Source of the DNA: Endobacter medicaginis
GTDB taxonomy: Bacteria; Pseudomonadota; Alphaproteobacteria; Acetobacterales; Acetobacteraceae
Length of the DNA stretch: 64,000 bases
Direction of reading: 5' to 3'
Assembly (NCBI RefSeq): GCF_014192375.1
Contig: NZ_JACHXV010000002.1
Span: 329,015-393,014 of the forward strand
The notes below the pieces were generated by a model, which worked only from the letters and a program-made list of their open reading frames with translations, did no database searches and had not been told where the DNA came from. Below, in pieces: positions 32,521 to 41,496 of this stretch; the stretch's first letter is position 1, and each line of letters begins with the position of its first letter. The translations under genes were made by a program, and so were the position numbers.

Positions 32521-33267
32521 ATGGTTGAAACGATACAGAGCCCCAAAACGACGCGAGCGTCCTCGGTGCGCGAGGACGAGATCAGCCGCTTCGACGCGCT
32601 GGCGGAGCAATGGTGGGGCACGGACGGGCCGATGGCCGCCCTGCATGCGATGAACCCGCTGCGCATCGGCTGGATCACCGCGCGGCTGCCGCCCGCCCCC
32701 GACGCGCACCGCCTGCGCGTACTCGACCTCGGTTGCGGCGCGGGCCTGGCGAGCGAAGCGCTCGCGAGGGCGGGGTTCGAGGTCACGGGCATCGACGCCG
32801 CCCCGGCCGCGATCGAGGCGGCGCGCACGCATGCGGTGGCGGAGGGCGTGGCCGTGACCTACCGCGCCACCAGCGCCGAGACGCTGCTCGACGAGGGCGC
32901 GCGCTTCGATGCCGTGGCCTCGCTGGAGGTGATCGAGCATGTCGCCGACCCGGCCGCCTTCCTGGCCATGATCGCGGCCCTGCTGGAGCCGGGCGGCCGC
33001 GCCTTCATCTCGACGCTCAACCGCACCCTGGCCTCGCTGGCCATCGCCAAGATCGGCGCCGAATATGTCGCCCGACTGCTGCCGGTCGGCACCCATCGCT
33101 GGCGCAGCTTCATCACCCCCACCGAACTCGCCCGGATGGCGCATGCGGCCGGCCTGCGGATGACCGACCTCGCCGGCATGGTGCCCACCACGCCGAGCGG
33201 CCGCGGCTCCTGGCGCGCCAGCCGCAACACGCAGGTCAATTACATCGCCATGCTGGTGAAGGCCTGA
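32521..33267 (+). CDS. ubiG: Ubiquinone biosynthesis O-methyltransferase
   Basis: SAM-dependent methyltransferase performing both O-methylations of ubiquinone synthesis. The 248-residue product has the UbiG opening pattern RFDALAEQWWGTDGPMAALH, motif I VLDLGCGAGLASEALA and the characteristic ASLEVIEHVADPAAFLAM and GTHRWRSFITPTEL segments. The ATG at 32521 has AAGGGA 10 nt upstream. It ends before a strong bidirectional-looking hairpin at 33290-33313. Confidence 0.95.
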   Translation: MVETIQSPKTTRASSVREDEISRFDALAEQWWGTDGPMAALHAMNPLRIGWITARLPPAPDAHRLRVLDLGCGAGLASEALARAGFEVTGIDAAPAAIEAARTHAVAEGVAVTYRATSAETLLDEGARFDAVASLEVIEHVADPAAFLAMIAALLEPGGRAFISTLNRTLASLAIAKIGAEYVARLLPVGTHRWRSFITPTELARMAHAAGLRMTDLAGMVPTTPSGRGSWRASRNTQVNYIAMLVKA

Positions 33268-33289
33268 GAGCCTGCCGGAGAACAACGAA

Positions 33290-33313
33290 CCCCCGCCGGT
33301 TGCCCGGCGGGGG
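33290..33313. terminator. Perfect 10-bp stem terminator between ubiG and TonB receptor gene
   Basis: CCCCCGCCGG, loop TTGC, CCGGCGGGGG. It sits between the convergent ubiG (+) and the receptor gene (-). Downstream on the minus strand the sequence is T-rich (GTTCGTTGTTCTC), so it fits best as terminator of the receptor gene; it may serve both. Confidence 0.85.
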
Positions 33314-33341
33314 TCGATGATCGCGCAACGAGCGCTCGGGA

Positions 33342-36300
33342 TCAGAACTTCGCAGTCGCGCCGAAGTGGAACATCCGCCCGATGATGCCGGAAGACGCCC
33401 AGGCGGGATTGTACTGGTAGCCACCGTAGGTGCCGGTATCGAGCGGCGGCTTGGTGTCGCCGACGTTATACATGTTGGCGTAGAGCTGGACGTTCTTCGT
33501 GAGCTGGTAGGACAGCGTCAGATCGACGTCCCAGAAGTGACCGACATGGCAGTTTGCAGGGTCGCCGGCGAAACCGGTCTGTGCCTGGCTGCAATCGTCG
33601 GCAGTGCCCGGACCGGTGATGTCCTCGGCGGTCGTCTTGTAGCCCGATGTGTAATAGGTCGTGACCGTCAGAGCCGCCTTCTTGTAGCCGAACGTGTTCG
33701 ACCAGTTCGCACGCCAACGCGGCGTGCCGGATGCAGAGGTGATGTTGGCCGGACCCAGCGTCCCCGCATAGCGCTGCGTTCCGATGCCCGGGTAGGTGAC
33801 GTTGTAGTTGAAGACGTAGGTCGCCTCGCCGGTGCTGACCCAGGTCACATCACGCAGATACTTCGTCGGCAGCGGGATCGTCGCCTGAAGCTGCATGTCG
33901 AGACCGGAGGTGACCATCTTCGCAGCATTGATGTAGCCCACATTGACCACACCGGGGCGCGAGAACGCGTTCGGATAATCCGGATCGGGGACGTCGGCGA
34001 CGACGTTGCTCGGCAGCGTGCCCTTGCTGGCGAACCACTCGGCGATCGGGCCGCTGTAGTCGGCGAGCGTGATGTAGTGGCTCTTCTTGATATGGTAGTA
34101 GTCGGTCGTGAAGCTCAGCCAAGACTTCGGCTGGAACACGAAACCGCCTGTGAAGTTCGTCGCCAGTTCCGGCTTCAGATCCGGATTGCCGACGGTGTTC
34201 AGTCCGAGGCTGTAGGCCTGTGTGTACTGGTTGTTGTGGTGCTGGGCGAGGAAGGTCGGATCGGTCGGCGTGTAGGTGATGTAGCCGATCGACGTCGAGT
34301 TGGTCTCGGCGAAGCTGGGCGCACGGAAGCCCTTCGAGAACGTCCCGCGCAGCGAGAACTCCTTGATCGGCTTGATCACCACACCGACCTTCGGCGAGAA
34401 GTGGCCGAAACCCTCCGAGTAATGGTCGTAACGGCCGGCGACGTCGACATTGAGCTGCTTGATGATCGGCAGGCCGACCTCGAAATATCCGGCCGAGGTA
34501 CGGCGCGAGCCCTCCGCGCTGAAGCCGTTGATGGTCAGGTACTGCTGCGCCGCCGCCGCCGCCCCACCCGGAATAATCGGGTTCATCGACGGATCGTCGA
34601 GGGATTCCGAGCGGAACTGACCGCCGATGCCGAGATCGGCCATGCCGCCTGGCAACCGGAACAGGCCCTTGCTGATCGTCATGTCAGTCGCATAGAGCTG
34701 CGAGTTGCTGTTCTGCACGAGGACGTGACCCAGCTTGGCACGCTCGGCGGCCGAGTTCTGCGATGGATCGACGAAGTTGTAGCTGCCATCGGCGACGGCG
34801 TCGAGGATGCCCTGATAGCTCAGCACGCCCTTCTCGGTGCGCGTCAGGTCCGAGGACATGCCTATGAAGGAGAGGCCGTATTTCCAGTCACCACCCCAGT
34901 TCGACGGGTAATAGCCATTGACCGCCGCGCTGCCGCGATAGACCTGGCTGAAATCCTCCGTCGAGCGCGGGATATCACCGAAACGGTAATAGATGCGCGC
35001 CACATAGCCCTGCGAGGCAAACGGATTGTTCGGATTCAGCTGGCCGTTCGTCAGACGAACCGGCAGGTAGATATTGGCCGTGCTGATATTGCTGTTGGCG
35101 CTCGCGGTGCGGATGCTCTGCGGTGTTCCTGTGTAATAGACGTCGTTCTGCGAATACAGGAAGTTCGACGTGAACTGCACATACTGGCTCAGATTACCAG
35201 TGAAATGCGCATAGCCGCTGATGCGACGGTCGTCGGGGGTAATCACCCGGAAATCCGAGACATAATTCTGCTTGCAGATCGTGCCTGTCGAGGTTGCGAC
35301 CGGGGCGAGACCGTCGCAACCCAGCGTCGAGCTGATCGGCTGATAGTTGCCCTTGTTGCTGAATGTGCCGGCAAGCCCCGGCAGCACGCCAGCCGAGGTG
35401 ACGGTCGCCGGACGCACCACAGCGGTCGTCGTCGCACCCACGGCGGTTGCGCCGTAGCTGCCGTCGCTGCCACCGATGCCGGTGAGGTCGGAACTGTTGT
35501 ACGGATAGCCGCGCTGGCGGTTATACAGCATATCGTCCTGCTGATACTCGCCGTTGATGTAGAAATTGTAGCCATCGCGATTCAGGTCGCCGATGCCATA
35601 GGTCGCATACAGGCGCTGGTGGCCGGAATCGCCGCGCTGGCTGACGCCACCTTCGGCGCCACCTTCGAAACCCTTGATCTCCTTGCGCATGATGATGTTG
35701 ACCACGCCGGCCACCGCATCCGCGCCGTAGGTCGCGGACGCGCCGTCCTTCTCGACGTCAATCGTCTGCACCGTCGACATCGGGATGCTGTTGATGTCGA
35801 CAAAGTTGCGCTCGCCGTCATCGGCCAGCGGGTAATAGGCCGAGCGCTGACCGTCGATCAGCACCAGCGTCGAATCGACCGTCAGGCCACGGAGCGACGG
35901 CGCGGACGCGCCGTTGGCGAAGGCGCCGTTGGCCGAGAACGAGGCCGGAAGGTTGCCGGCGTTGTTGGCCGAAAGCTGCTGCAATGCAGCCGCGACGGTC
36001 ACGATGCCGCGGCGCTGCAGTTCCTTCGCCGTCAGCCGGGTGATCGGGGACGCGGAGGTCAGGTTCGGATTGCGCAGGATCGAGCCGGTGACGACCACGT
36101 CCTCGGTGCCGCCCGCCACAGTGCGGGTCGAGCGGGTCGGCGCACCGGTATAGGCGGGCTCGCTGACAGCAGCCGGGGCGACCGCGCCGGTCGACGTGGC
36201 CGTGTAGGGAACGGATTTCGAAGTCGCAGCCTTCTTCTTGGCATGCGCCGGCACGACGCAGTGGCCGTGCTTGTCATGCACCTTGCCGGGCGCGCAGGTC

Positions 36301-36395
36301 GCGGCGTCGACGGTGGTGGCGAAGAAGGTCAGACAACCGGCCGCGACCGCTGTCGTCAACAGAAGGCGGTCACGCAAGGAGGAAGAAGTGGTCAA
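33342..36395 (-). CDS. Large TonB-dependent receptor with N-terminal Cys-His motif (A)
   Basis: Outer-membrane receptor of 1017 residues. A signal peptide (LLLTTAVAAGCLTFFATTVDA) is followed by CAPGKVHDKHGHC (34-46), an Ala/Lys linker and the TonB box-like EDVVVTGSIL. The plug domain has SLRGLTVDSTLVLIDGQR and GASATYGADAVAGVVNIIM. A ~700-residue beta-barrel ends in the aromatic FHFGATAKF. Substrates of this family include siderophores, heme, sugars and B12; nothing here decides. The start is TTG, with GGGGAG about 8 nt upstream; no better start is in frame. It is a close paralogue of the next receptor. Inverted repeats upstream may be operators. Confidence 0.92.
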   Translation of the reverse strand: MTTSSSLRDRLLLTTAVAAGCLTFFATTVDAATCAPGKVHDKHGHCVVPAHAKKKAATSKSVPYTATSTGAVAPAAVSEPAYTGAPTRSTRTVAGGTEDVVVTGSILRNPNLTSASPITRLTAKELQRRGIVTVAAALQQLSANNAGNLPASFSANGAFANGASAPSLRGLTVDSTLVLIDGQRSAYYPLADDGERNFVDINSIPMSTVQTIDVEKDGASATYGADAVAGVVNIIMRKEIKGFEGGAEGGVSQRGDSGHQRLYATYGIGDLNRDGYNFYINGEYQQDDMLYNRQRGYPYNSSDLTGIGGSDGSYGATAVGATTTAVVRPATVTSAGVLPGLAGTFSNKGNYQPISSTLGCDGLAPVATSTGTICKQNYVSDFRVITPDDRRISGYAHFTGNLSQYVQFTSNFLYSQNDVYYTGTPQSIRTASANSNISTANIYLPVRLTNGQLNPNNPFASQGYVARIYYRFGDIPRSTEDFSQVYRGSAAVNGYYPSNWGGDWKYGLSFIGMSSDLTRTEKGVLSYQGILDAVADGSYNFVDPSQNSAAERAKLGHVLVQNSNSQLYATDMTISKGLFRLPGGMADLGIGGQFRSESLDDPSMNPIIPGGAAAAAQQYLTINGFSAEGSRRTSAGYFEVGLPIIKQLNVDVAGRYDHYSEGFGHFSPKVGVVIKPIKEFSLRGTFSKGFRAPSFAETNSTSIGYITYTPTDPTFLAQHHNNQYTQAYSLGLNTVGNPDLKPELATNFTGGFVFQPKSWLSFTTDYYHIKKSHYITLADYSGPIAEWFASKGTLPSNVVADVPDPDYPNAFSRPGVVNVGYINAAKMVTSGLDMQLQATIPLPTKYLRDVTWVSTGEATYVFNYNVTYPGIGTQRYAGTLGPANITSASGTPRWRANWSNTFGYKKAALTVTTYYTSGYKTTAEDITGPGTADDCSQAQTGFAGDPANCHVGHFWDVDLTLSYQLTKNVQLYANMYNVGDTKPPLDTGTYGGYQYNPAWASSGIIGRMFHFGATAKF

Positions 36396-36485
36396 ACCGG
36401 AAGCTCCCCGTAGTCATCACGGCGGCCGCGTAACAGACGCTCACATACCGTGACATTCAGTCGTGGGTCGTTCCGTATTATTTTC

Positions 36486-36516
36486 GACACGTATCAGCAA
36501 TGACTGTTTTGTCATT
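36486..36516 (-). promoter_or_regulatory. Candidate operator region upstream of TonB receptor A
   Basis: An inverted repeat AATGAC-N6-GTCATT (36499-36516) lies about 100 bp before the TTG start. Next to it is GACACGTATCA (36486-36496), which matches the sequence in the lipoxygenase promoter at 10 of 11 positions. The surrounding ~60 bp are notably AT-rich, as expected for a promoter. The regulator is unknown. Confidence 0.4.
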
Positions 36517-36599
36517 TTTCCAACGGAAGCCCGTCACCGTTGCCATCAAGCAACACCCCAGGTATGCATTCTGCGCATGACTATGACGCGATCGTGAAC

Positions 36600-36629
36600 A
36601 AAAAAGGGCGGGGCCCGAAGGCCCCGCCC
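36600..36629 (-). terminator. Rho-independent terminator of TonB receptor B
   Basis: On the minus strand a perfect 10-bp stem GGGCGGGGCC / GGCCCCGCCC with a TTCG tetraloop is followed by six T residues. This is a textbook intrinsic terminator, about 30 bp after the receptor stop codon. Confidence 0.93.
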
Positions 36630-36656
36630 ACGTCGTCGAACTGTTGGATGCCCCTG

Positions 36657-39600
36657 TCAGAACGTGGCGTGCACGCCGAATTGGAAGTTGCGCTGCACGA
36701 CCCCGTTCTGCGACCAGGCCGGGTTGTAGAGATAGCCGCCATAGGTCGCGAAATCATACGGCGAGCGGAAGCCGAGCAGGTTGTAGACGTTCACGTAGGC
36801 CGTGAGTTTGGGCGTGATGTCGTAGCTCACCGTCAAATCGACGTCCCACCAGGCCTTCACATGGCACTGCGACGGCGAGAACGACCCCGTCAGCTGATTG
36901 GCGCAGTCATATCGGCTGTCGGGGCCGGTCTGGTCCTCGGCCGTCGTGCGGTATCCGCTGGTGTAATAAACGGTCGGAGTGACCGAAAGCTTCTTGTAGG
37001 TGAGCGTATTCGACCAGTTCGCCTTCCAGTGCGGCGTCCCGGACGCCGACACCGCGCCATAAGGACCAATCGTTCCCGCGAAATGTTCGGTTCCACCACC
37101 GTTCGGCAATGTCAGGTTGAGGCTGTGGACATAAGTCGCCCGGCCCTGGCTCACCCACATCACGTCATGAAGCAAGCCGGGCAGGCGGCTATGTGCCTGC
37201 AGCGCCAGGTCGAAGCCGTCGGTGGTCTCCTTGTTGGCATTGACATAACCCACATCGATCTCCGCAGGGCGGAGCGGCGCACCCGCCGCAACGGCCGTAT
37301 CCGGAATGTCGGGTCGCACGGAGACCGGCAGGCCGGTCGACGGATAGGCATTGTTGTTGGCGATCCACGCATCCGCCACACCGAACACGTTGATCGGGTT
37401 TGGTGTGATGTAGTGGTTCTTGCGAATGTAGTAGTAATCAGCCGTCAGGCTCAGCCACTTGGTCGGTTGAAACACCGGACCGCCCGAAAAACTGGTCGAG
37501 GTCTCGGGCTTCAGGTTCGGATTGCCGATCGTCCGCTGCCCCAGCGAGTAGCTCTGCGCATAGGCCGTGGGGGCACCGCCCACCGAATGGGCCGCAATGA
37601 AATCCGGATCGGACGGCGTGTAGGTCGTGTAACCGACCGTCGTGCCGCCGGTCTCGGCGAAGCTCGGCACCCGGAATCCTTTCGAAAAGGTCCCGCGCAG
37701 CCACAGTTTTTCTGTCGGCTTGAACGTCACTCCGACCTTCGGCGAGAAATGGCTGAAGCCCTCGGAGTAATGGTCGTAACGGCCGGAGACGTCCGCATCG
37801 AGCATCTTGATGATCGGCGCATTGACCTCGAAGAAGCCCGACTCCACCCATCGATGCCCGAACGCGCTCACCGGGTTGATCAGGCCCGTGTATTGGTTGG
37901 GATCACCCAGATCGTAGGTATTCGCGCTTGGGTCGTTGAGAGCCTCGTAGCGGAAGTTGCCACCGATCGCGAGCTTGACCATTCCTCCGGGAAGATGGAA
38001 CAGGCCTTTGCTCAACGTGCCCTGAAGCGAATATTCTTCCGATCGAGCGTGGATGTGATTCTTGGGCGCGATCGAATCGAGCACCGCCTGCGAATTCTTC
38101 GACGGGTCGACGAAATTGTACGAACCGCTGGTGATCGCATTCTCGATGCCGGCAATCGTGGGCACGCCGGTGATCGTCTGGTCAAGCGTGCTGTTCATGC
38201 CGACAAAGTTCGCGTCGTAATCCCAGTCGCCACCCCAGCTGGACGGCACATAGCCGTTGTAGTCCAGTGACCCGCGATAATTCTGGCTGAGTTCGGTGGT
38301 GGTGGGGATCAGGTCACCGAACAGGTAGTTGATCTCCGCCGGTTCGCCCTGGGCGGCAAATGGGTTGTTCGGATTGAGCTGACCGTTCGGCAAATACACC
38401 GGCAGCGGGGTGGTGAGTGTATTGATCGAACGATCCTGGCTCTGCACACGCACGGCACTCGGCGTCGTTCCGGTGACGACCGACTGCACCTGGCCATAGG
38501 TGAACATCGCGACCAGCTGCGATTTGTCGGTGACATTGGCGGTGAAATGCGCCGTCGCATCGATGCGACGCAGCGACGGTGAGATCTGGGCGTATTGCTG
38601 GGCATTGCGCTCGCACGCTTGGCTCCGACCGTTGTCGCCGGCAGACGCGATGCCCGTCACCAGAGAGCCGACGCCGGGCCCGCTGCACCCGGCCGACGGA
38701 TTGAGCAACTGCCATGCTCCGACACCGCCCGTCCCGCCATCACTCGGACGCACGATCGGCACGGTCGTCGCGCCGAAGCGCTGGATCGCGCCGGAGGAGT
38801 TGAGGCCGTTGTTGTAATTGCCGTTACTGCCGCCGAGGGCGGTTTCGTCCCCGGTATTGTACGGCGCACCGGCCTGACGATAATAATACGGGTCGTCCTG
38901 CTGATACTCTCCGTTGATATAGAAGTTGTAGCCATCGCGGCTGAGATCGCCATGCCCGTAGGTCAGCGAGAGCTTCTGATGGCCGGACTTGCCGTTCTGA
39001 GCGACACCGCCTTCGGCATTCGCTTCCCACCCCTGGATCTGCTTGCGGGTGATCAGGTTGACCACCCCCGCCACCGCGTCGGCGCCATATGTGGCGGAGC
39101 CGCCATCCTCCAGCACGTCGACCGTCTGCATGATCGACATCGGGATCCAGTTGATGTCGACGAAGTTCCGTTCGCCGTCATCCGCCAGCGGATAGTACGA
39201 CAGCCGCTGCCCATCCATCAGCACCAGGGTCGAGTCCGTGCTCAGCCCGCGAAGTGATGGAGCCGACGAACCGGCCGCAAAACCACCGCCCGCAGACCAC
39301 GAGTTCGTCAGTGTACCTGCACCATTCGAAGACAGTTGCTGCAGAGCATCAGAGACGGATTTCACGCCACGACGCTGCAATTCCTGCGCCGTCAAGCGTG
39401 TAACCGGGGAGGCGGACCTGGTGTTCGGATCACGAAAGAGCGAGCCGGTAACAACGATGCTTTCGGACGCGTTCGCCGGTCGTGGCGCCGCATCGGCGCG
39501 CTCAACCGGCACCGAGGGCGCTGCCGTCGGCGCGGAAACGACGGGAATCGCTGCCGGCGCCGAAACGCGCGCGCGCTTGGGAATCACGCAATGACCATGA

Positions 39601-39734
39601 CGGTCATGAACCTTGCCGGGTGCACACGCAACGGCGGCGCGGGCTTCGGACCCGGCGAGAAGGACGAGACATCCGGCGGCAGCGGCTGTGGACAGCAGCA
39701 GAGCCCGGCGCAAGGAAATCGGATCAGTCAACAC
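36657..39734 (-). CDS. Large TonB-dependent receptor with N-terminal Cys-His motif (B)
   Basis: Outer-membrane receptor of 1025 residues, paralogous to the adjacent receptor A through plug and barrel (shared PLADDGERNFVDIN, GADAVAGVVN and SKGFR-PSFAET elements). It has a signal peptide, then CAPGKVHDRHGHC (37-49), a linker, the TonB box-like SIVVTGSLF, a plug with SLRGLSTDSTLVLMDGQR and a C-terminal FQFGVHATF. The start is GTG at 39734. It is separated from receptor A by 261 bp containing its terminator, so each receptor is an independent unit. Tandem duplication with divergence is likely. The ligand is unknown. Confidence 0.92.
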   Translation of the reverse strand: MLTDPISLRRALLLSTAAAAGCLVLLAGSEARAAVACAPGKVHDRHGHCVIPKRARVSAPAAIPVVSAPTAAPSVPVERADAAPRPANASESIVVTGSLFRDPNTRSASPVTRLTAQELQRRGVKSVSDALQQLSSNGAGTLTNSWSAGGGFAAGSSAPSLRGLSTDSTLVLMDGQRLSYYPLADDGERNFVDINWIPMSIMQTVDVLEDGGSATYGADAVAGVVNLITRKQIQGWEANAEGGVAQNGKSGHQKLSLTYGHGDLSRDGYNFYINGEYQQDDPYYYRQAGAPYNTGDETALGGSNGNYNNGLNSSGAIQRFGATTVPIVRPSDGGTGGVGAWQLLNPSAGCSGPGVGSLVTGIASAGDNGRSQACERNAQQYAQISPSLRRIDATAHFTANVTDKSQLVAMFTYGQVQSVVTGTTPSAVRVQSQDRSINTLTTPLPVYLPNGQLNPNNPFAAQGEPAEINYLFGDLIPTTTELSQNYRGSLDYNGYVPSSWGGDWDYDANFVGMNSTLDQTITGVPTIAGIENAITSGSYNFVDPSKNSQAVLDSIAPKNHIHARSEEYSLQGTLSKGLFHLPGGMVKLAIGGNFRYEALNDPSANTYDLGDPNQYTGLINPVSAFGHRWVESGFFEVNAPIIKMLDADVSGRYDHYSEGFSHFSPKVGVTFKPTEKLWLRGTFSKGFRVPSFAETGGTTVGYTTYTPSDPDFIAAHSVGGAPTAYAQSYSLGQRTIGNPNLKPETSTSFSGGPVFQPTKWLSLTADYYYIRKNHYITPNPINVFGVADAWIANNNAYPSTGLPVSVRPDIPDTAVAAGAPLRPAEIDVGYVNANKETTDGFDLALQAHSRLPGLLHDVMWVSQGRATYVHSLNLTLPNGGGTEHFAGTIGPYGAVSASGTPHWKANWSNTLTYKKLSVTPTVYYTSGYRTTAEDQTGPDSRYDCANQLTGSFSPSQCHVKAWWDVDLTVSYDITPKLTAYVNVYNLLGFRSPYDFATYGGYLYNPAWSQNGVVQRNFQFGVHATF

Positions 39735-40149
39735 GGCCTACCCTTCACAGGAGCGGATCGGCAAGGAAACGCTGTCGTTTCGTTGGCCCTACGCATTCAG
39801 TGAGTCGGGGTTAAACTTCGATTCATCAAACAGCAATGAGCCTTTGAGCCGCGGACGCCAATCCGTGCGCATGCGTTGCGCGCCTGCCACATCCCTGCCA
39901 TGTGGCAAACGTATGAGTTCATTTCAACAATGTTCCGAAATAGATGTTCCTGAACCGGATCGTTCCGACGTCGCCGTAGATCATGAGCCGATCACCTCGA
40001 TGGGATCGTTTCTGAGCAAGGAAACTTTGCAAGCGGGCATTTTCCCGCTGACAGGACCGTTCGACCTGCCTTTTTGATATCACGTATCTGTGATGTTCCG
40101 CTCGCAAGCCGCCGTCCGGCGCCGGCGCTACGCGACTGGCGTGCGGGCC
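39735..40149. other. 415-bp intergenic region upstream of TonB receptor B
   Basis: No gene is supported; open frames here lack recognisable features. It should hold the receptor B promoter. Three inverted repeats are visible: TGCCACAT-N7-ATGTGGCA at 39885-39907, AGCGGG-N6-CCCGCT at 40032-40049 and ATCAC-N6-GTGAT at 40079-40094. Base composition is more AT-rich than the neighbouring genes. Confidence 0.6.
39885..39907. promoter_or_regulatory. Inverted repeat, candidate operator of TonB receptor B
   Basis: TGCCACAT, a 7-nt spacer, then ATGTGGCA: perfect 8-bp arms about 150 bp upstream of the GTG start. Palindromes of this form often bind dimeric regulators. It could instead fold as an RNA hairpin in the leader. 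Confidence 0.4.
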
Positions 40150-41487
40150 TCAGTCTCCGATGCGCTCGCCTGCGAAGCGTGCGAGGCGTCCGCACGGTGG
40201 CCCGACGATCATGTCGTCGCACATCGCCACCCGTCCACGCAGGACCGCCGCCACCGGCCAGCCGGCAACCTCCATGCCGTCGAACGGCGTCCAGCCGGCG
40301 GGGGTGACGATCCAGTCATTGGTAATGCGACGACGGGCGCCGAGATCGACGATGGTGAAGTCGGCATCATAGCCCGCGGCGATGCGGCCCTTGCCCTGCA
40401 GCCCATAGACCCGCGCCGGACCGGCCGCCATCAGATCCACCATGCGCCCAAGACTGGTGCGCCCGGCATTGACGTGATCGAGCATCACCGGAACCAGCGT
40501 CTGCACCCCGGTCAGGCCGGCCGGGGTCTCCGGCCAGGGCTTCGCCTTCGCCGAGAGCGGGTGCGGCGCATGGTCGGAACCGATCGTGTCGACGGTGCCG
40601 TCATTGATCGCCGCCCAGCTTGCCTCGTAATGGCGGCGGTCGCGGATCGGCGGATTCATCACCGCCAGCGCGCCCAGCGTCTCGTAGCATTCGGGTGCGA
40701 TCTGGGTCAGGTGGTTGACCAGCACCTCACAGGTGGCGATGTCGCGAAAATCCTTGAGGTAATCGAGCTCTTCGGCGGTCGAGACATGCAGGATATGCGC
40801 CGGCCGCCCGGTCTTTCGTGCCAGCGCCATGATCCGGCGCGTGCCGAGAAAGGCACATTCCTCGTCTCGCCAGATACGATGGTTGTCGAACGCATCGCCG
40901 ACGGAAAACAGCTTGCGACGTTCCTGGAGGCGGTATTCATCCTCGCTGTGGAACGCGATCCGGCGAGCGCCTGCGCGCATCACCGCCTCGATGCCGGCGT
41001 CGTCCTCGATCATCAGATCGCCGGTCGAGGAGCCGGCGAACAGCTTGATCGCACACACCCCCCTGCCCTGCTCGTACTCGGCCAGATCGGGCGTGTTGGC
41101 CCGGGTCGCACCGACATAGATGCCGAAATCGGTGTGGCTCTCGCGCGGCGCGTAGTCGCGCTTCCAGTCCAGCGTCGCCGCATCGGTGATCGCCGGCTTC
41201 GTGTTGGGCATGTCGAACACGGTGGTGATGCCGCCGAGCAGCGCGGCGCGGGTGCCCGTCGGGATGCTCTCGACCGACGCATCGCCGGGGTCGCGCAGAT
41301 GCACATGCGGGTCGATCAGCCCGGGCAGCACGTGCAGGTGCCGTGCATCGAACCGTTCGTGCGCCGCGTCGGCCGCACCCACCGACAGCGACGCGATGCG
41401 CCCGTCGACGATACCGAGATCGGTCTGCACGATGCCCCAGGGCAGCACCACGGTGCCGCCGGCGATGATCAGGTCGTAATGGCTCAT
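40150..41487 (-). CDS. pyrC: Dihydroorotase (pyrC-type amidohydrolase)
   Basis: Zinc amidohydrolase of 445 residues that cyclises carbamoyl-aspartate to dihydroorotate in pyrimidine synthesis. The metal-binding HVH lies in GLIDPHVHLRDPGDAS, the carboxylated lysine candidate is in AIKLFAGSSTGD, and later ligands are in HSEDEYR, HILHVSTAEE and GSDHAPHPLSAK. Length and motifs fit class I dihydroorotase. No pyrB is next to it; it is preceded by an AIM24-family gene with a 9-nt gap. Another cyclic amidase (hydantoinase/allantoinase) is the main alternative, but the LRDP and SSTG patterns favour dihydroorotase. Confidence 0.9.
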   Translation of the reverse strand: MSHYDLIIAGGTVVLPWGIVQTDLGIVDGRIASLSVGAADAAHERFDARHLHVLPGLIDPHVHLRDPGDASVESIPTGTRAALLGGITTVFDMPNTKPAITDAATLDWKRDYAPRESHTDFGIYVGATRANTPDLAEYEQGRGVCAIKLFAGSSTGDLMIEDDAGIEAVMRAGARRIAFHSEDEYRLQERRKLFSVGDAFDNHRIWRDEECAFLGTRRIMALARKTGRPAHILHVSTAEELDYLKDFRDIATCEVLVNHLTQIAPECYETLGALAVMNPPIRDRRHYEASWAAINDGTVDTIGSDHAPHPLSAKAKPWPETPAGLTGVQTLVPVMLDHVNAGRTSLGRMVDLMAAGPARVYGLQGKGRIAAGYDADFTIVDLGARRRITNDWIVTPAGWTPFDGMEVAGWPVAAVLRGRVAMCDDMIVGPPCGRLARFAGERIGD

Positions 41488-41496
41488 CCGCGCGGC

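Noticed and set aside
33366..36413. Plus-strand open frame of about 1000 codons opposite TonB receptor A
   Set aside because: It mirrors the receptor gene in a GC-rich genome; its translation is Arg/Asp/Gly/Val-rich with no domain, while the minus strand encodes a complete receptor.
40079..40094. ATCAC-N6-GTGAT as a CRP site
   Set aside because: The half-sites are in the opposite order to the CRP consensus, and it lies beyond the 3' end of pyrC, so no target is clear.
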